A stretch of 64,000 nt of DNA from contig NZ_CP091037.1 of assembly GCF_021534965.1 (NCBI RefSeq), positions 1 through 64,000 on the forward strand, written 5' to 3'. Of the stretch, positions 56,757 to 64,000 are shown piece after piece (positions within the stretch are counted from its first letter, which is position 1; each line of letters begins with the position of its first letter). Made by a program: the position numbers and the translations under genes. The stretch is from Muricauda sp. SCSIO 65647 (GTDB lineage: Bacteria > Bacteroidota > Bacteroidia > Flavobacteriales > Flavobacteriaceae). The notes under the pieces were generated by a model that was given only the letters and a program-made list of their open reading frames with translations, ran no database searches and had not been told where the DNA came from.

Positions 56757-56863
56757 TGATATTGCTTATCGTCAAAAAGGTCAATCCTGAACTTTACGTC
56801 GGTTGAAAAACATATGGCTCTTTAGTTCTTGGAGCGGTTTGGTCCAAATTCGGATTCCATAAA

Positions 56864-56901
56864 ACAAAAACCTTCCCAAGATTACAAATTTCAGGAAGGC
56901 T
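56864..56901 (-). terminator. Terminator of the btuB-propeller lipoprotein operon
   Basis: On the minus strand CCTTCC (56899-56894) and GGAAGG (56876-56871) pair, followed by TTTTTG. It separates the btuB operon from the BtuF-like/DUF71 pair. Confidence 0.75.
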
Positions 56902-56955
56902 TTCGTACCTAGCTTTTTTCTATGGTGATAGTTAAGTCTTGATAGTATTCTTTTT

Positions 56956-58356
56956 TTAGAACTCAAAACCACCATTAAAATACACCGCCCCTGGTATGAG
57001 GGATACTTCCAAAGATTCGAGCAAAGAATTATCAGACAAATCATATACTTCCAGCGAACCCGCACTGACAAAATCTTTGGCATCAACACCGTATAGCCTT
57101 CCATCATTCACGCTCATATCGTAAAAGGAAACGCCCGTAATCTCTGCCGATGTAGGCAATGACGCATCTAAAACACCCATCTTGAATACGCTCCCCCCCA
57201 TTACGTAGTAGAGGTCATCCCCATCTACTGAAAGATAACTGGGGTGTTCGGTATCTGCAAAGGTGAAGGTAGTTTCAACGGTATTGGTCGTTATATCAAT
57301 TTTGTCCAATTGGCCAGTGGTCTCATTGCCGGTCCAAGCCGGATTTCCTCCAGAGAGCACCCATAAACCACCATTGACCAATTGCATGGAATTTGGTCTA
57401 TCGGCCACAGTTATGGGGGTTCCAGCGATATTGGTAGTGGCATCTATCACCGATACAATATTATTTTGACCAAATCCTCCTTGATGGGCCACATATAAGG
57501 TATTCTCATTGGCTACGATCCACTCCGGTCCCTCTGGTACAGAAATGGTCGATGCCACGGAATAACTTTCCAAATCTATCACCGCCACATAGTCATCATC
57601 AGGATTGGAACCATCGCCCCAGTTGGTCACATACCCTTTACCTTCGGCAAAGGCAATATGTCTTGGATTAAGAAGACCAGATTCAACGGTTCCGACAGAT
57701 TCAAAGGTATACCGGTTGACAACTTCAACGGTTTGTGAATTGTTCACAACGATATAGGCCAAATCTCCATTAAATGCCATACTCTGTGCCACATCTCCCA
57801 GGGCTTCATCATTTACCTCATTAAAAATGCCGTTGGTCACCGTTGTTAAATCTTCGTTCACAAAAGAAACCGAAGCATTGCCTCCGAAGAAATTGCCTTC
57901 ATGCAATACCAAAATGCCATTTTCAAAGGGGAAAGAATCATTATCGGTAATCGTTAGGGTCACGGAGTTATTGGATGCGATGAAATCCGATCCGCCATCT
58001 ACCGCTGTCAGCGTTATGGTTATTTCTTCACTTTGTTCGACTTCATCATCATCGGTCAACACAAGGTTTTGGGTAACGGTGCTTTCCCCTGCATTCAAGG
58101 TCAAACTTCCAGAAAGTGCATTATAATCCTCTCCAGCAATGGCAGTTCCCGAAACTTCATAGGTCAGTGTTACATCGGTAGCGAATGTTTCTGTGGTGCT
58201 AAATGACACCTCAATGGTGCCACTATCTTCTGCAAAGGTGTCTTGGGTTACCGAGATGCTTATACTGGGCAATACAGGTTGGTCATCATCATCACTACAA
58301 GCAGTAAAGAATAGTACTGCTATGGCAATAATTAAAAAAAGTCTGTTGTTTCTCAT
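56956..58356 (-). CDS. Calx-beta plus beta-propeller surface lipoprotein, BtuG-like candidate
   Basis: This 466-residue lipoprotein has a lipobox (FFTAC, Cys20) followed by SDDDD, a strong surface-export signal. Residues about 30-140 form a Calx-beta domain (VSFSTTETFATDVTLTYEVSG, ending VTLTITDNDS). Residues about 145-466 form a YncE/DUF5074-type beta-propeller with repeated IDLESYSVASTISV- and VIDATTNIAGTPITV-type strands and the early ILVLHEGNFFGGNASVSF strand. The Bacteroides B12-binding lipoprotein BtuG is a beta-propeller encoded beside BtuB; here the gene starts 1 base after a riboswitch-controlled btuB. A B12-capture role is therefore inferred. The fused Calx-beta domain is unusual. 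A terminator follows at 56864-56901. Confidence 0.8.
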   Translation of the reverse strand: MRNNRLFLIIAIAVLFFTACSDDDDQPVLPSISISVTQDTFAEDSGTIEVSFSTTETFATDVTLTYEVSGTAIAGEDYNALSGSLTLNAGESTVTQNLVLTDDDEVEQSEEITITLTAVDGGSDFIASNNSVTLTITDNDSFPFENGILVLHEGNFFGGNASVSFVNEDLTTVTNGIFNEVNDEALGDVAQSMAFNGDLAYIVVNNSQTVEVVNRYTFESVGTVESGLLNPRHIAFAEGKGYVTNWGDGSNPDDDYVAVIDLESYSVASTISVPEGPEWIVANENTLYVAHQGGFGQNNIVSVIDATTNIAGTPITVADRPNSMQLVNGGLWVLSGGNPAWTGNETTGQLDKIDITTNTVETTFTFADTEHPSYLSVDGDDLYYVMGGSVFKMGVLDASLPTSAEITGVSFYDMSVNDGRLYGVDAKDFVSAGSLEVYDLSDNSLLESLEVSLIPGAVYFNGGFEF

Positions 58357-58357
58357 T

Positions 58358-60190
58358 TTAAAAATTTAATACTAATTGGGTTTGAATATTTCTATTGGGC
58401 ATTGGTCGTAATGCAATGTTTTCGTAATAGGCGTTGAATACGTTGTTGAGGATCAGGCCAAGTCTACATCGCAACTTGCCCTCGGTTTTTAGGCCATAGG
58501 TCACTCCCGCATTGGCCAGTTGGTATCCTTCCAGTTCACCTCCGATAATGGAAACCGGACCATTGTACAGATGTTGGTAAAAGGTGCCAAAGTTGGCAAA
58601 ACGATACGCCAAGGAAACGTTACCTCTATGAAAAGGCACATAGATCAATTGCTCTCCTGTTTCTTTATCTTCTGAAACCGTGTAGGCATAGTGGGCCTTA
58701 AAATCGATCTCCTGTTTTTTGCCCATGGCTTTTTTGAACCCAAGCTCTACCTCTGCACCATAAATCTGCACATTGTCTACATTGATCGGCGACCAAATTC
58801 CTTGGTTGTTGGGCAACCAGCGAATCATATCCTCGGTGGTGATATAATAGCTGTTCAACTTTATGGTAATTGGATCTAATGTGAACCGATGCCCTAGGTC
58901 TACTTGATACGATCGTTCAGGCCGCAGCTCTAAATTGCCCCCTGGTTGCCAGTAAAGGTCATTAAAAGTGGGCAATCTAAAATTTCGTGACGCATTTAAC
59001 TGAAGCGTATACACGTTTCCAAAATCATAGCTCCCATCCCAGGAAAAAACTACAGGACTGGAAAAATCTGACGAAAAATCTTGGCGTAGACTCAGGTTGT
59101 ACCTTAATTTTTCCGTTACCGTATGCTTTAGCAATGCCGTAATGGCAAGGTCGTTACGTTGTGGTGAGCCAAAACTGCTTCCTCTGCTGGTGAAGTTGTT
59201 GTATTCTAAAAAGGAATTTAGCCGAAAAGCATCGGAGAGTTCAATATCGAGCGAATACCTTGCCAACAAAGTGGTTACCCTGCCCTCGGAAAAAATATCG
59301 GAATCCTTGTTTTCAAAATATTTAAAGGCATCATATAAATGCGCCATCTTTATACCGTGAGTTGCTTTGTTGCCAAATTTTACCCACTCCAATTGCGTGC
59401 GGTGATGGTCGTCTTGATATCGACTGCGCCCTGGGGCAACAAGAGTACCTGAAAGATTTCGATCGCCTATAAAGCTTTGGTGGTACAATCGAAGTGCCTG
59501 CTCGTCATTTAGCAGGTAGCCGGCATTGAAGTTGATGTTGACGTGTTCAAACTCTCCATTGGTATTTCGTTCATCAGTTTCTAGGTATAGATAATCGTTA
59601 TCAGAACTGTTGTAGTTTACCCCAAAACTTGAAGACCATTTGCCCGTACCAAAACTGTTGTCATAATTCACACTTCGGGTATCAAAACTGCCATAACCAG
59701 TAAAGATTTGATGTTCGAGGTGTTTTTCAAACTTCAGGTCATTGTTCAAATGAACGGAACCCCCTATGGCTCCGGTACCAAACTGTACACTGCCACCACC
59801 ACTGCGTATGGCCACCGAACTGTAGTTCAAAGGATTGATCGTATTAAAATCTACCTGACCGTTCAACTGGGAATTGATATTGATCCCATTCCATATCACG
59901 GCGGTATGTGAGGCATTCGTGCCCCGAAATGCCGGTGAAGAGACCATTCCCAAGCCGTTTTCCTTAAAATAGATATTACTGTTAAAGGTCAGAAGCGAAG
60001 TGAGAAAGATACCATTCCGTTGTATGGTACTATCTTTTAGCTCGGCTACTTTATGCCCTTCAGCATACCGTTTTACACGAAAGTCAGACACTACGACCTC
60101 ATCCAAATTTTGCAATGGCAAATCTTGGGCGGCAGCCTGTACAAAAACAAGTAAAAAGAATACTATATTGTGCCAGAGATTTTTTATCAT
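58358..60190 (-). CDS. btuB: BtuB-type TonB-dependent cobalamin receptor
   Basis: Outer-membrane TonB-dependent transporter of 610 residues, about the length of E. coli BtuB (614). A signal peptide (1-20, VQAAAQ) is followed by the plug (VVVSDFRVKRYAEGH, GMVSSPAFRGTNASHTAVIWNGININ, SGGGSVQFGTGAIGGSVHLNN) and the barrel, which ends LVLNF with a terminal Phe. It has no carboxypeptidase-like N-terminal domain, unlike the two other receptors in the window. A cobalamin riboswitch lies in its leader, which is the main reason for assigning B12 transport. The propeller lipoprotein gene begins 1 base after its stop. Confidence 0.9.
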   Translation of the reverse strand: MIKNLWHNIVFFLLVFVQAAAQDLPLQNLDEVVVSDFRVKRYAEGHKVAELKDSTIQRNGIFLTSLLTFNSNIYFKENGLGMVSSPAFRGTNASHTAVIWNGININSQLNGQVDFNTINPLNYSSVAIRSGGGSVQFGTGAIGGSVHLNNDLKFEKHLEHQIFTGYGSFDTRSVNYDNSFGTGKWSSSFGVNYNSSDNDYLYLETDERNTNGEFEHVNINFNAGYLLNDEQALRLYHQSFIGDRNLSGTLVAPGRSRYQDDHHRTQLEWVKFGNKATHGIKMAHLYDAFKYFENKDSDIFSEGRVTTLLARYSLDIELSDAFRLNSFLEYNNFTSRGSSFGSPQRNDLAITALLKHTVTEKLRYNLSLRQDFSSDFSSPVVFSWDGSYDFGNVYTLQLNASRNFRLPTFNDLYWQPGGNLELRPERSYQVDLGHRFTLDPITIKLNSYYITTEDMIRWLPNNQGIWSPINVDNVQIYGAEVELGFKKAMGKKQEIDFKAHYAYTVSEDKETGEQLIYVPFHRGNVSLAYRFANFGTFYQHLYNGPVSIIGGELEGYQLANAGVTYGLKTEGKLRCRLGLILNNVFNAYYENIALRPMPNRNIQTQLVLNF

Positions 60191-60192
60191 CC

Positions 60193-60213
60193 AAACTTTT
60201 ATCCCGAAAGTTT
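60193..60213 (-). promoter_or_regulatory. Hairpin at the btuB translation start (riboswitch expression platform)
   Basis: On the minus strand AAACTTT (60213-60207) and AAAGTTT (60199-60193) form a 7-bp stem that ends 2 bases before the ATG. It could hide the translation start region. No T-run is present, so control is likely translational rather than by termination. Confidence 0.45.
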
Positions 60214-60275
60214 ACTATTCAGTGTTTGATTTCTGGCAGGTCTCCTGGCTTGCAACTTGTTATTTGACCTTCCCA

Positions 60276-60293
60276 TCCCGATAGCTATCAGAA
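60276..60293. repeat. Second copy of the palindrome, TCCCGATAGCTATCAGAA
   Basis: Differs from the copy at 40237-40254 at three positions, mostly in the right arm. It is located between two conserved riboswitch elements, CCACTG and GGGAAGG, and so must form part of a peripheral stem. Confidence 0.55.
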
Positions 60294-60410
60294 CAGTGGT
60301 ATGAAGAAAATAACAACTTATCAACGATAAGATGCCGAAACAGGTTCGGCACATGCTTACAGTTGCGGGAACAGCTCCGGATTTACACCGGATTCCCTTT
60401 TAATTCCATA

Positions 60411-60422
60411 CATCAGCTGATG
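60411..60422. promoter_or_regulatory. Perfect palindrome CATCAGCTGATG between btuB and btuF
   Basis: A 12-base perfect palindrome at the 5' edge of the riboswitch and about 50 bases upstream of the btuF -7 box. It may be a riboswitch stem element or an operator; the sequence alone does not decide. Confidence 0.3.
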
Positions 60423-60471
60423 AACGAAAACCAAAATTCATTGCGAATGTAATCATTTTAGCTTTATGTAC

Positions 60472-60479
60472 TACTTTTG
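60472..60479 (+). promoter_or_regulatory. -7 element of the btuFCD promoter
   Basis: TACTTTTG ends 6 bases before the ATG at 60485, so the message would be leaderless and has no room for a riboswitch. Confidence 0.5.
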
Positions 60480-60484
60480 AATCC

Positions 60485-61642
60485 ATGCAAAAAAACCTAT
60501 ACAGATTTTTGGCGTGTTTGCTTCTTTGTTTTTTGGTCGTTGGTTGTCATGAGCAAAAAAGGGCACCTCAAGCGGCCATAAGTCATGCGGAAAAAATCAT
60601 TGTCAACTATGCAAAAGGGTTCACGGTTGAACGAAATGGTGAATTCATCGTATTGGAAGTAACATCGCCTTGGCCCGGTGCAGACAAAGGATTTAGGTAT
60701 GCTTTGGTACCAAGGGAAAAACTGTCATCGATCACCCTGCCCCGAGATGGCTATGACGCCATTGTGCCCATACCGGTCAACAATATGGTAGTGACCTCCA
60801 CCACGCACATTCCGGCTTTGGAAGCATTGGGAGGGTTAAACAAATTGATAGGTTTTCCAGACACAAAGTACATCTCATCTAAGGCAGCCAGAAAACTGAT
60901 CGCTGAAGAAAAAATATTGGAACTGGGCAGCAATGAGAGCCTAAACACCGAAATGGTCTTGGCGCTCAAACCAGAGGTTCTGGTGGGTTTTTCGGTAAGC
61001 AATCAAAATTCAGCATATTCAATCATTGAAAATGCCGGCATACCTGTTACGTATAACGGTGATTGGGTAGAGCAAAGCCCGTTGGGCAAGGCTGAATGGA
61101 TAAAGTTTTTTGGGGTTTTATTGGGTAAGGAAAAGGAAGCCGATAGTATTTTCAATGAGATTGAGAAATCATATCAAGAAATAAAGTCGATTGCCGCTAA
61201 GGTTGATAAAAAATCCACAGTGTTGAGTGGAGCCCTTTACAAAGATGTCTGGTACTTGCCGGGCGGTGAAAGTTGGGCCGCACGATTCATCGAGGATGCG
61301 AATGCAGCATATCTTTGGAGCGATACCGAAGGTACCGGAAGTCTCGGCCTCAGCCTTGAAGCCGTTCTTGAGAAAGGTCAAGAAGCTGATTTTTGGTTGG
61401 CACCTTCCCAATTTACCACGTATGAAGAAATGAAAACTGCCAACAATCATTACCAACGATTTAAGGCTTTTAAAGAAAAACACGTTTATACGGTAGCTTT
61501 TACGAAAGGTGAAACAGGTGGACTTTTATACTATGAATTGGCCCCCCAACGCCCAGATTTGGTATTGAAAGATCTGGTGTACATCTTTCATCCAGAGCTA
61601 CTGTCCGAATACAATCCTTTTTTTTTCAAACCCCTGCGATAA
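60485..61642 (+). CDS. btuF: ABC transporter substrate-binding lipoprotein (BtuF-type)
   Basis: This 385-residue lipoprotein (LVVGC, Cys21, followed by HEQK, so periplasm-facing) is a helical-backbone binding protein of the iron-complex/B12 class: VVTSTTHIPALEALGGLNKLIGFP, LNTEMVLALKPEVLVGFS and PETAYNGD-like segments (GIPVTYNGDWVEQSPLGKAEWIKFFG). It should deliver ligand to the permease encoded next, whose start follows its stop without a gap. Proximity to the B12 riboswitch and BtuB favours cobalamin, but siderophore use cannot be excluded from sequence alone. Confidence 0.85.
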   Translation: MQKNLYRFLACLLLCFLVVGCHEQKRAPQAAISHAEKIIVNYAKGFTVERNGEFIVLEVTSPWPGADKGFRYALVPREKLSSITLPRDGYDAIVPIPVNNMVVTSTTHIPALEALGGLNKLIGFPDTKYISSKAARKLIAEEKILELGSNESLNTEMVLALKPEVLVGFSVSNQNSAYSIIENAGIPVTYNGDWVEQSPLGKAEWIKFFGVLLGKEKEADSIFNEIEKSYQEIKSIAAKVDKKSTVLSGALYKDVWYLPGGESWAARFIEDANAAYLWSDTEGTGSLGLSLEAVLEKGQEADFWLAPSQFTTYEEMKTANNHYQRFKAFKEKHVYTVAFTKGETGGLLYYELAPQRPDLVLKDLVYIFHPELLSEYNPFFFKPLR

Positions 61643-62674
61643 ATGGCCAATCATAACATGTTCAGGGTTTCTTACCTTTTGCTTCTGATAGCATTTCTGG
61701 CAGCCGGAATATTGAATATCAGTTTGGGTTCGGTTTCCATTCCATTTGAAACTACCGTGAAAAGCCTTTTGGGGTATACTTTGGAAAATGAATCATGGCA
61801 GTACATCATACACAACTATCGCTTGCCCAAGGCCATAACGGCAGTTTTGGTCGGGGGCGGATTGGCCGTTAGCGGGTTGTTGATGCAAACCCTATTTCGA
61901 AACCCACTGGCCGGACCTTTTGTGTTGGGCATCAGTTCTGGCGCCAGTTTGGGCGCGGCACTGCTATTGCTCGGTGCATCGTTTTTGGGGGGATGGTTTT
62001 CCTTTGGTCTGGCAAATGACCTTTCATTGGCCGTAGCTGCCAGTTTGGGCAGTTTTTTAGTGCTTTTGGTCATTATGTTGGTCGCCAATCGTGTACGTGA
62101 TACCATGGCCCTTCTTATTATCGGACTCATGTTCGGTAGCATTACGGCGGCCATCGTCAGTGTTTTGGCCTATTTTTCACCTGCGGAAAATCTACAACGT
62201 TTTATTTTTTGGTCGTATGGCAGTGTGGGCAACCTATCTTGGACACAGGTCTTGGTTCTTGGCACGATCATTTTGGCAGGGTTGCTCTTGAGCCTATTTA
62301 CCATCAAAGGCCTGAACGCTTTTTTATTGGGCGAGAACTATGCACAGACCTTGGGCGTTTCTTTGAAAAAAGTACGGTATGCGCTTATCATCGCTACAGG
62401 TTTGCTGGCTGGGGGCATTACCGCCTTTGCCGGCCCCATTGCCTTTGTAGGTCTGGCGGTTCCGCATCTTACCCGGCAGATTTTTGATACTATGGAGCAC
62501 AAAATTTTGTTGCCTGCCGTTTTTCTGTACGGTGCCATTTTGATGTTGCTCTGTGACACCTTGGCCCAGTTGCCCAGTTCGGCCAAAGTATTGCCCATAA
62601 ATGCAATTACCTCTATAGTGGGGGCCCCAGTGGTTATCTGGCTATTGACCAAAAAGCGGAAAATGATTTTCTGA
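61643..62674 (+). CDS. btuC: FecCD/BtuC-family ABC transporter permease
   Basis: Inner-membrane permease of 343 residues with about ten transmembrane helices. FecCD-family landmarks are YRLPKAITAVLVGGGLAVSGLLMQTLFRNPLAGPFVLGISSGASLGAA, the GVSLKKVRYALIIATG segment and GPIAFVGLAVPHLTRQIF, which contacts the ATPase. It overlaps the ATPase gene by one base (TGATG). It should form the channel of a B12 importer with the BtuF- and BtuD-type proteins. Confidence 0.92.
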   Translation: MANHNMFRVSYLLLLIAFLAAGILNISLGSVSIPFETTVKSLLGYTLENESWQYIIHNYRLPKAITAVLVGGGLAVSGLLMQTLFRNPLAGPFVLGISSGASLGAALLLLGASFLGGWFSFGLANDLSLAVAASLGSFLVLLVIMLVANRVRDTMALLIIGLMFGSITAAIVSVLAYFSPAENLQRFIFWSYGSVGNLSWTQVLVLGTIILAGLLLSLFTIKGLNAFLLGENYAQTLGVSLKKVRYALIIATGLLAGGITAFAGPIAFVGLAVPHLTRQIFDTMEHKILLPAVFLYGAILMLLCDTLAQLPSSAKVLPINAITSIVGAPVVIWLLTKKRKMIF

Positions 62675-63450
62675 TGGAAGAGGAAAAAAAGAGCATAGCG
62701 GTCAGTGACCTGTCCATCGGGTACAAAGATTTGGTGTTAATAAATGAACTGTCGTTCCAGCTCAACAAAGGAGAGTTTTGCGCGATAGTCGGGGTCAACG
62801 GAATCGGTAAGTCCACATTGCTCAGAACATTGGCCAAATTGCAGGTAAAACTGCAAGGTGACATATTGGTACAAGAAAAGTTGATGGGCAAGCTATCGCA
62901 AAGTGCCTTGGCCAAAAAAATAAGTGTGGTGCTCACTGAGCCCATCGCCTCAAAAAACCTGACCGTACAAGAACTTATCGCTTTAGGGCGTCAACCCTAT
63001 ACAAACTGGCTGGGTACCCTTACCGAGCATGATAGGGAAATTATTCTTCGCAGTCTGAAAACATTTGGGCTAGAGAATATTCAACACAAAAAATGTCATG
63101 AACTGAGTGATGGTCAGCAGCAGCGAGTGTTCATCGCCCGGGCCATGGCACAGGACACTTCATTGATTTTGCTGGATGAACCCACCACCCATCTCGATCT
63201 GCACCATAAGGTTCAAATCTTCAAATTATTGCAGCAATTGGCCCATGGGCATGACAAAACGATTCTTTTCACTACCCATGAAATTGCACTGGCCATTCAA
63301 CTCTGTGACAAAATGTTGATTTTAGATGGTAAGGAAAATCCCTTTGGGGAACCTTGCCAACTGATCGAGCAAGGCCATTTTGAACGATTGTTTCCAAAAG
63401 AGATGGTGCGATTCGATGCAAGAACGGGGTCATTCAAAGTCACTGAGTAA
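62674..63450 (+). CDS. btuD: ABC transporter ATP-binding protein (BtuD/FecE type)
   Basis: ATPase of 258 residues that powers the importer. Walker A is GVNGIGKST at about 39-47, the signature is LSDGQQQRVFIARAMAQ (Asp in place of the middle Gly of LSGGQ), Walker B is LILLDEPTTHLD and the switch His is in FTTHEIALAI. It has one nucleotide-binding domain plus a short C-terminal region. It starts inside the stop of the permease gene. The transported compound is inferred as a corrinoid from the neighbouring riboswitch and receptor. Confidence 0.92.
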   Translation: MEEEKKSIAVSDLSIGYKDLVLINELSFQLNKGEFCAIVGVNGIGKSTLLRTLAKLQVKLQGDILVQEKLMGKLSQSALAKKISVVLTEPIASKNLTVQELIALGRQPYTNWLGTLTEHDREIILRSLKTFGLENIQHKKCHELSDGQQQRVFIARAMAQDTSLILLDEPTTHLDLHHKVQIFKLLQQLAHGHDKTILFTTHEIALAIQLCDKMLILDGKENPFGEPCQLIEQGHFERLFPKEMVRFDARTGSFKVTE

Positions 63451-63513
63451 ATTTTTTGCCATTGCCGCAAAAGCAACAATCCATTCCATATCTTTATCTC
63501 AAGAATTAATCGT

Positions 63514-64000
63514 ATGGATTCTGATCTGCTATTGATATTGGTTGGCATATTCGCTGTTGTGATCGGTGTTTTGTTGGGGCTGTATATCCAAAGGCTAAAA
63601 ACACAATCTAAGGGAAGCGTTTGGGAAGAACGCGAAAGACAATTGGAGAATGCCCTTAAATCAGTGGAAGAAGAGAAAAAATCAATATTGGAAAATAGAA
63701 GGGTACTGGAAATAAAACTGGCCAAAGAGGAGGAAAAATTTAAGAATTTAGATGAAAAGTTTTTGGCCCAAAAAGAAGAGGTCGAACAGCTACAGGAAAA
63801 ATTCACCAAAGAGTTCGAGAACCTTGCCAATAAGATCCTCGACGAAAAAAGCGAAAAATTTACCAAACAGAACAAGGTAAACATCGAGAACATATTAACA
63901 CCCCTGGACAAGAAAATAAAGGAGTTTGAAAAAAAGGTCGAGGAAAACCAAAAACAAAGTTTTGGCATCAATGCTGCGCTTAAAGAACAACTTCGGCTTT
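63514..64000 (+). CDS. rmuC: DNA recombination protein RmuC, 5' part
   Basis: The window cuts this gene after 162 codons. It begins with a transmembrane helix (residues 5-25, LLILVGIFAVVIGVLLGLYIQ) followed by a long Lys/Glu-rich coiled coil that passes into the EFENLANKILDEKSEKF and LTPLDKKIKEFEKKVEE segments typical of RmuC just ahead of its nuclease-like domain. RmuC limits DNA inversions at short inverted repeats. The catalytic part is outside the window. It follows btuD by 63 bases. Confidence 0.88.
   Translation, partial: MDSDLLLILVGIFAVVIGVLLGLYIQRLKTQSKGSVWEERERQLENALKSVEEEKKSILENRRVLEIKLAKEEEKFKNLDEKFLAQKEEVEQLQEKFTKEFENLANKILDEKSEKFTKQNKVNIENILTPLDKKIKEFEKKVEENQKQSFGINAALKEQLRL

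Larger units (their letters stand above)
60228..60424 (-). promoter_or_regulatory. Cobalamin (B12) riboswitch
   Basis: Read on the minus strand, the leader contains AAGGGAATCCGGTGTAAATC, then GGAGCTGTTCCCGCAACTGT, CCACTG, GGGAAGG and the B12 box AGCCAGGAGACCTGCC (60250-60235), in the order known for adenosylcobalamin-type riboswitches. It lies 45 bases ahead of the btuB ATG. The variable arm between CCACTG and GGGAAGG contains the palindrome at 60276-60293. It should switch off BtuB and the downstream lipoprotein when B12 is plentiful. Confidence 0.95.

Noticed and set aside
63297-63971. 224-codon minus-strand frame at the window end
   Set aside because: It is antisense to btuD and the RmuC coiled coil; its Phe/Ser-rich composition mirrors the Lys/Glu-rich coding strand.

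Overview
The window looks like the chromosome of a marine Flavobacteriaceae bacterium (Bacteroidota), probably near Muricauda, Maribacter or Robiginitalea. The evidence is family-specific: several promoters of the TTG-N19/20-TAnnTTTG type, three TonB-dependent outer-membrane receptors, two of them with carboxypeptidase-like N-terminal domains, DUF4249, DUF4252, DUF4294, DUF6095 and DUF6495 proteins, lipoproteins whose Cys is followed by S/N plus Asp repeats (a surface-export signal), and a fused SerB-SerA enzyme. It opens 25 bases before dnaA, so it is probably the rotated start of a genome assembly. No prophage, insertion sequence, CRISPR array, tRNA or rRNA was recognised. Base composition looks even throughout.

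Layout. 1-2.6 kb: dnaA, a low-molecular-weight tyrosine phosphatase and a tetrapyrrole-methylase-family methyltransferase. 2.7-5.8 kb (minus): lysozyme-like protein, then the overlapping operon dapF-GNAT-mltG. 5.9-11.3 kb (plus): HtrA protease, long-form GAPDH, coiled-coil membrane protein, GNAT, trmD, rplS. 11.3-11.85 kb: a hairpin-rich stretch with its own promoter-like and terminator-like ends, which I read as a candidate non-coding RNA. 11.85-18.3 kb: monomeric isocitrate dehydrogenase, then a DUF4249-TonB receptor-DUF4249 cassette. 18.3-26.4 kb: GntP permease, DUF6095, DUF4294, two tandem PAS-LuxR paralogues, M42 aminopeptidase, Nudix hydrolase, hisS, DUF6495. 26.4-30.9 kb (minus): Oar-type TonB receptor and rpsF-rpsR-rplI. 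31-42 kb: orphan LytTR regulator, priA, DUF2147, YihY, nadC, rlmH, serB-serA fusion, ICMT-like, rdgB, DEAD-box helicase. 42-50.6 kb: carboxypeptidase-regulatory-like protein, GH13 amylase, VOC, SRPBCC, TrmH-type methylase, zinc-less sirtuin, haem-binding-domain protein, an uncharacterised protein, purB, mscS. 50.7-53.4 kb (minus): ECF sigma factor, membrane protein and three DUF4252 proteins in one operon. 53.6-55 kb: surface S41 peptidase. 55.1-63.5 kb: a vitamin B12 uptake and salvage island. 63.5 kb to the end: the 5' part of rmuC.

The B12 island is the most coherent system. A cobalamin riboswitch on the minus strand leads into a BtuB-type receptor, which is followed one base later by a surface lipoprotein made of a Calx-beta domain and a beta-propeller, a plausible analogue of the Bacteroides B12-binding protein BtuG. 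Beyond a terminator lie a BtuF-like protein without a signal peptide and a DUF71/COG2102 PP-loop ATPase, a family predicted to act in B12 salvage. Divergently, a lipoprotein BtuF, a BtuC permease and a BtuD ATPase form an ABC importer that lacks the riboswitch. Together they suggest surface capture, outer-membrane import, inner-membrane import and perhaps remodelling of corrinoids.

Other points of interest are the candidate RNA between rplS and icd, a CCCGATAGCTATCGGG-like palindrome found both in the helicase leader and inside the riboswitch, several promoters set so close to the start codon that the mRNAs should be leaderless, and a terminator for mscS that lies inside the end of purB.
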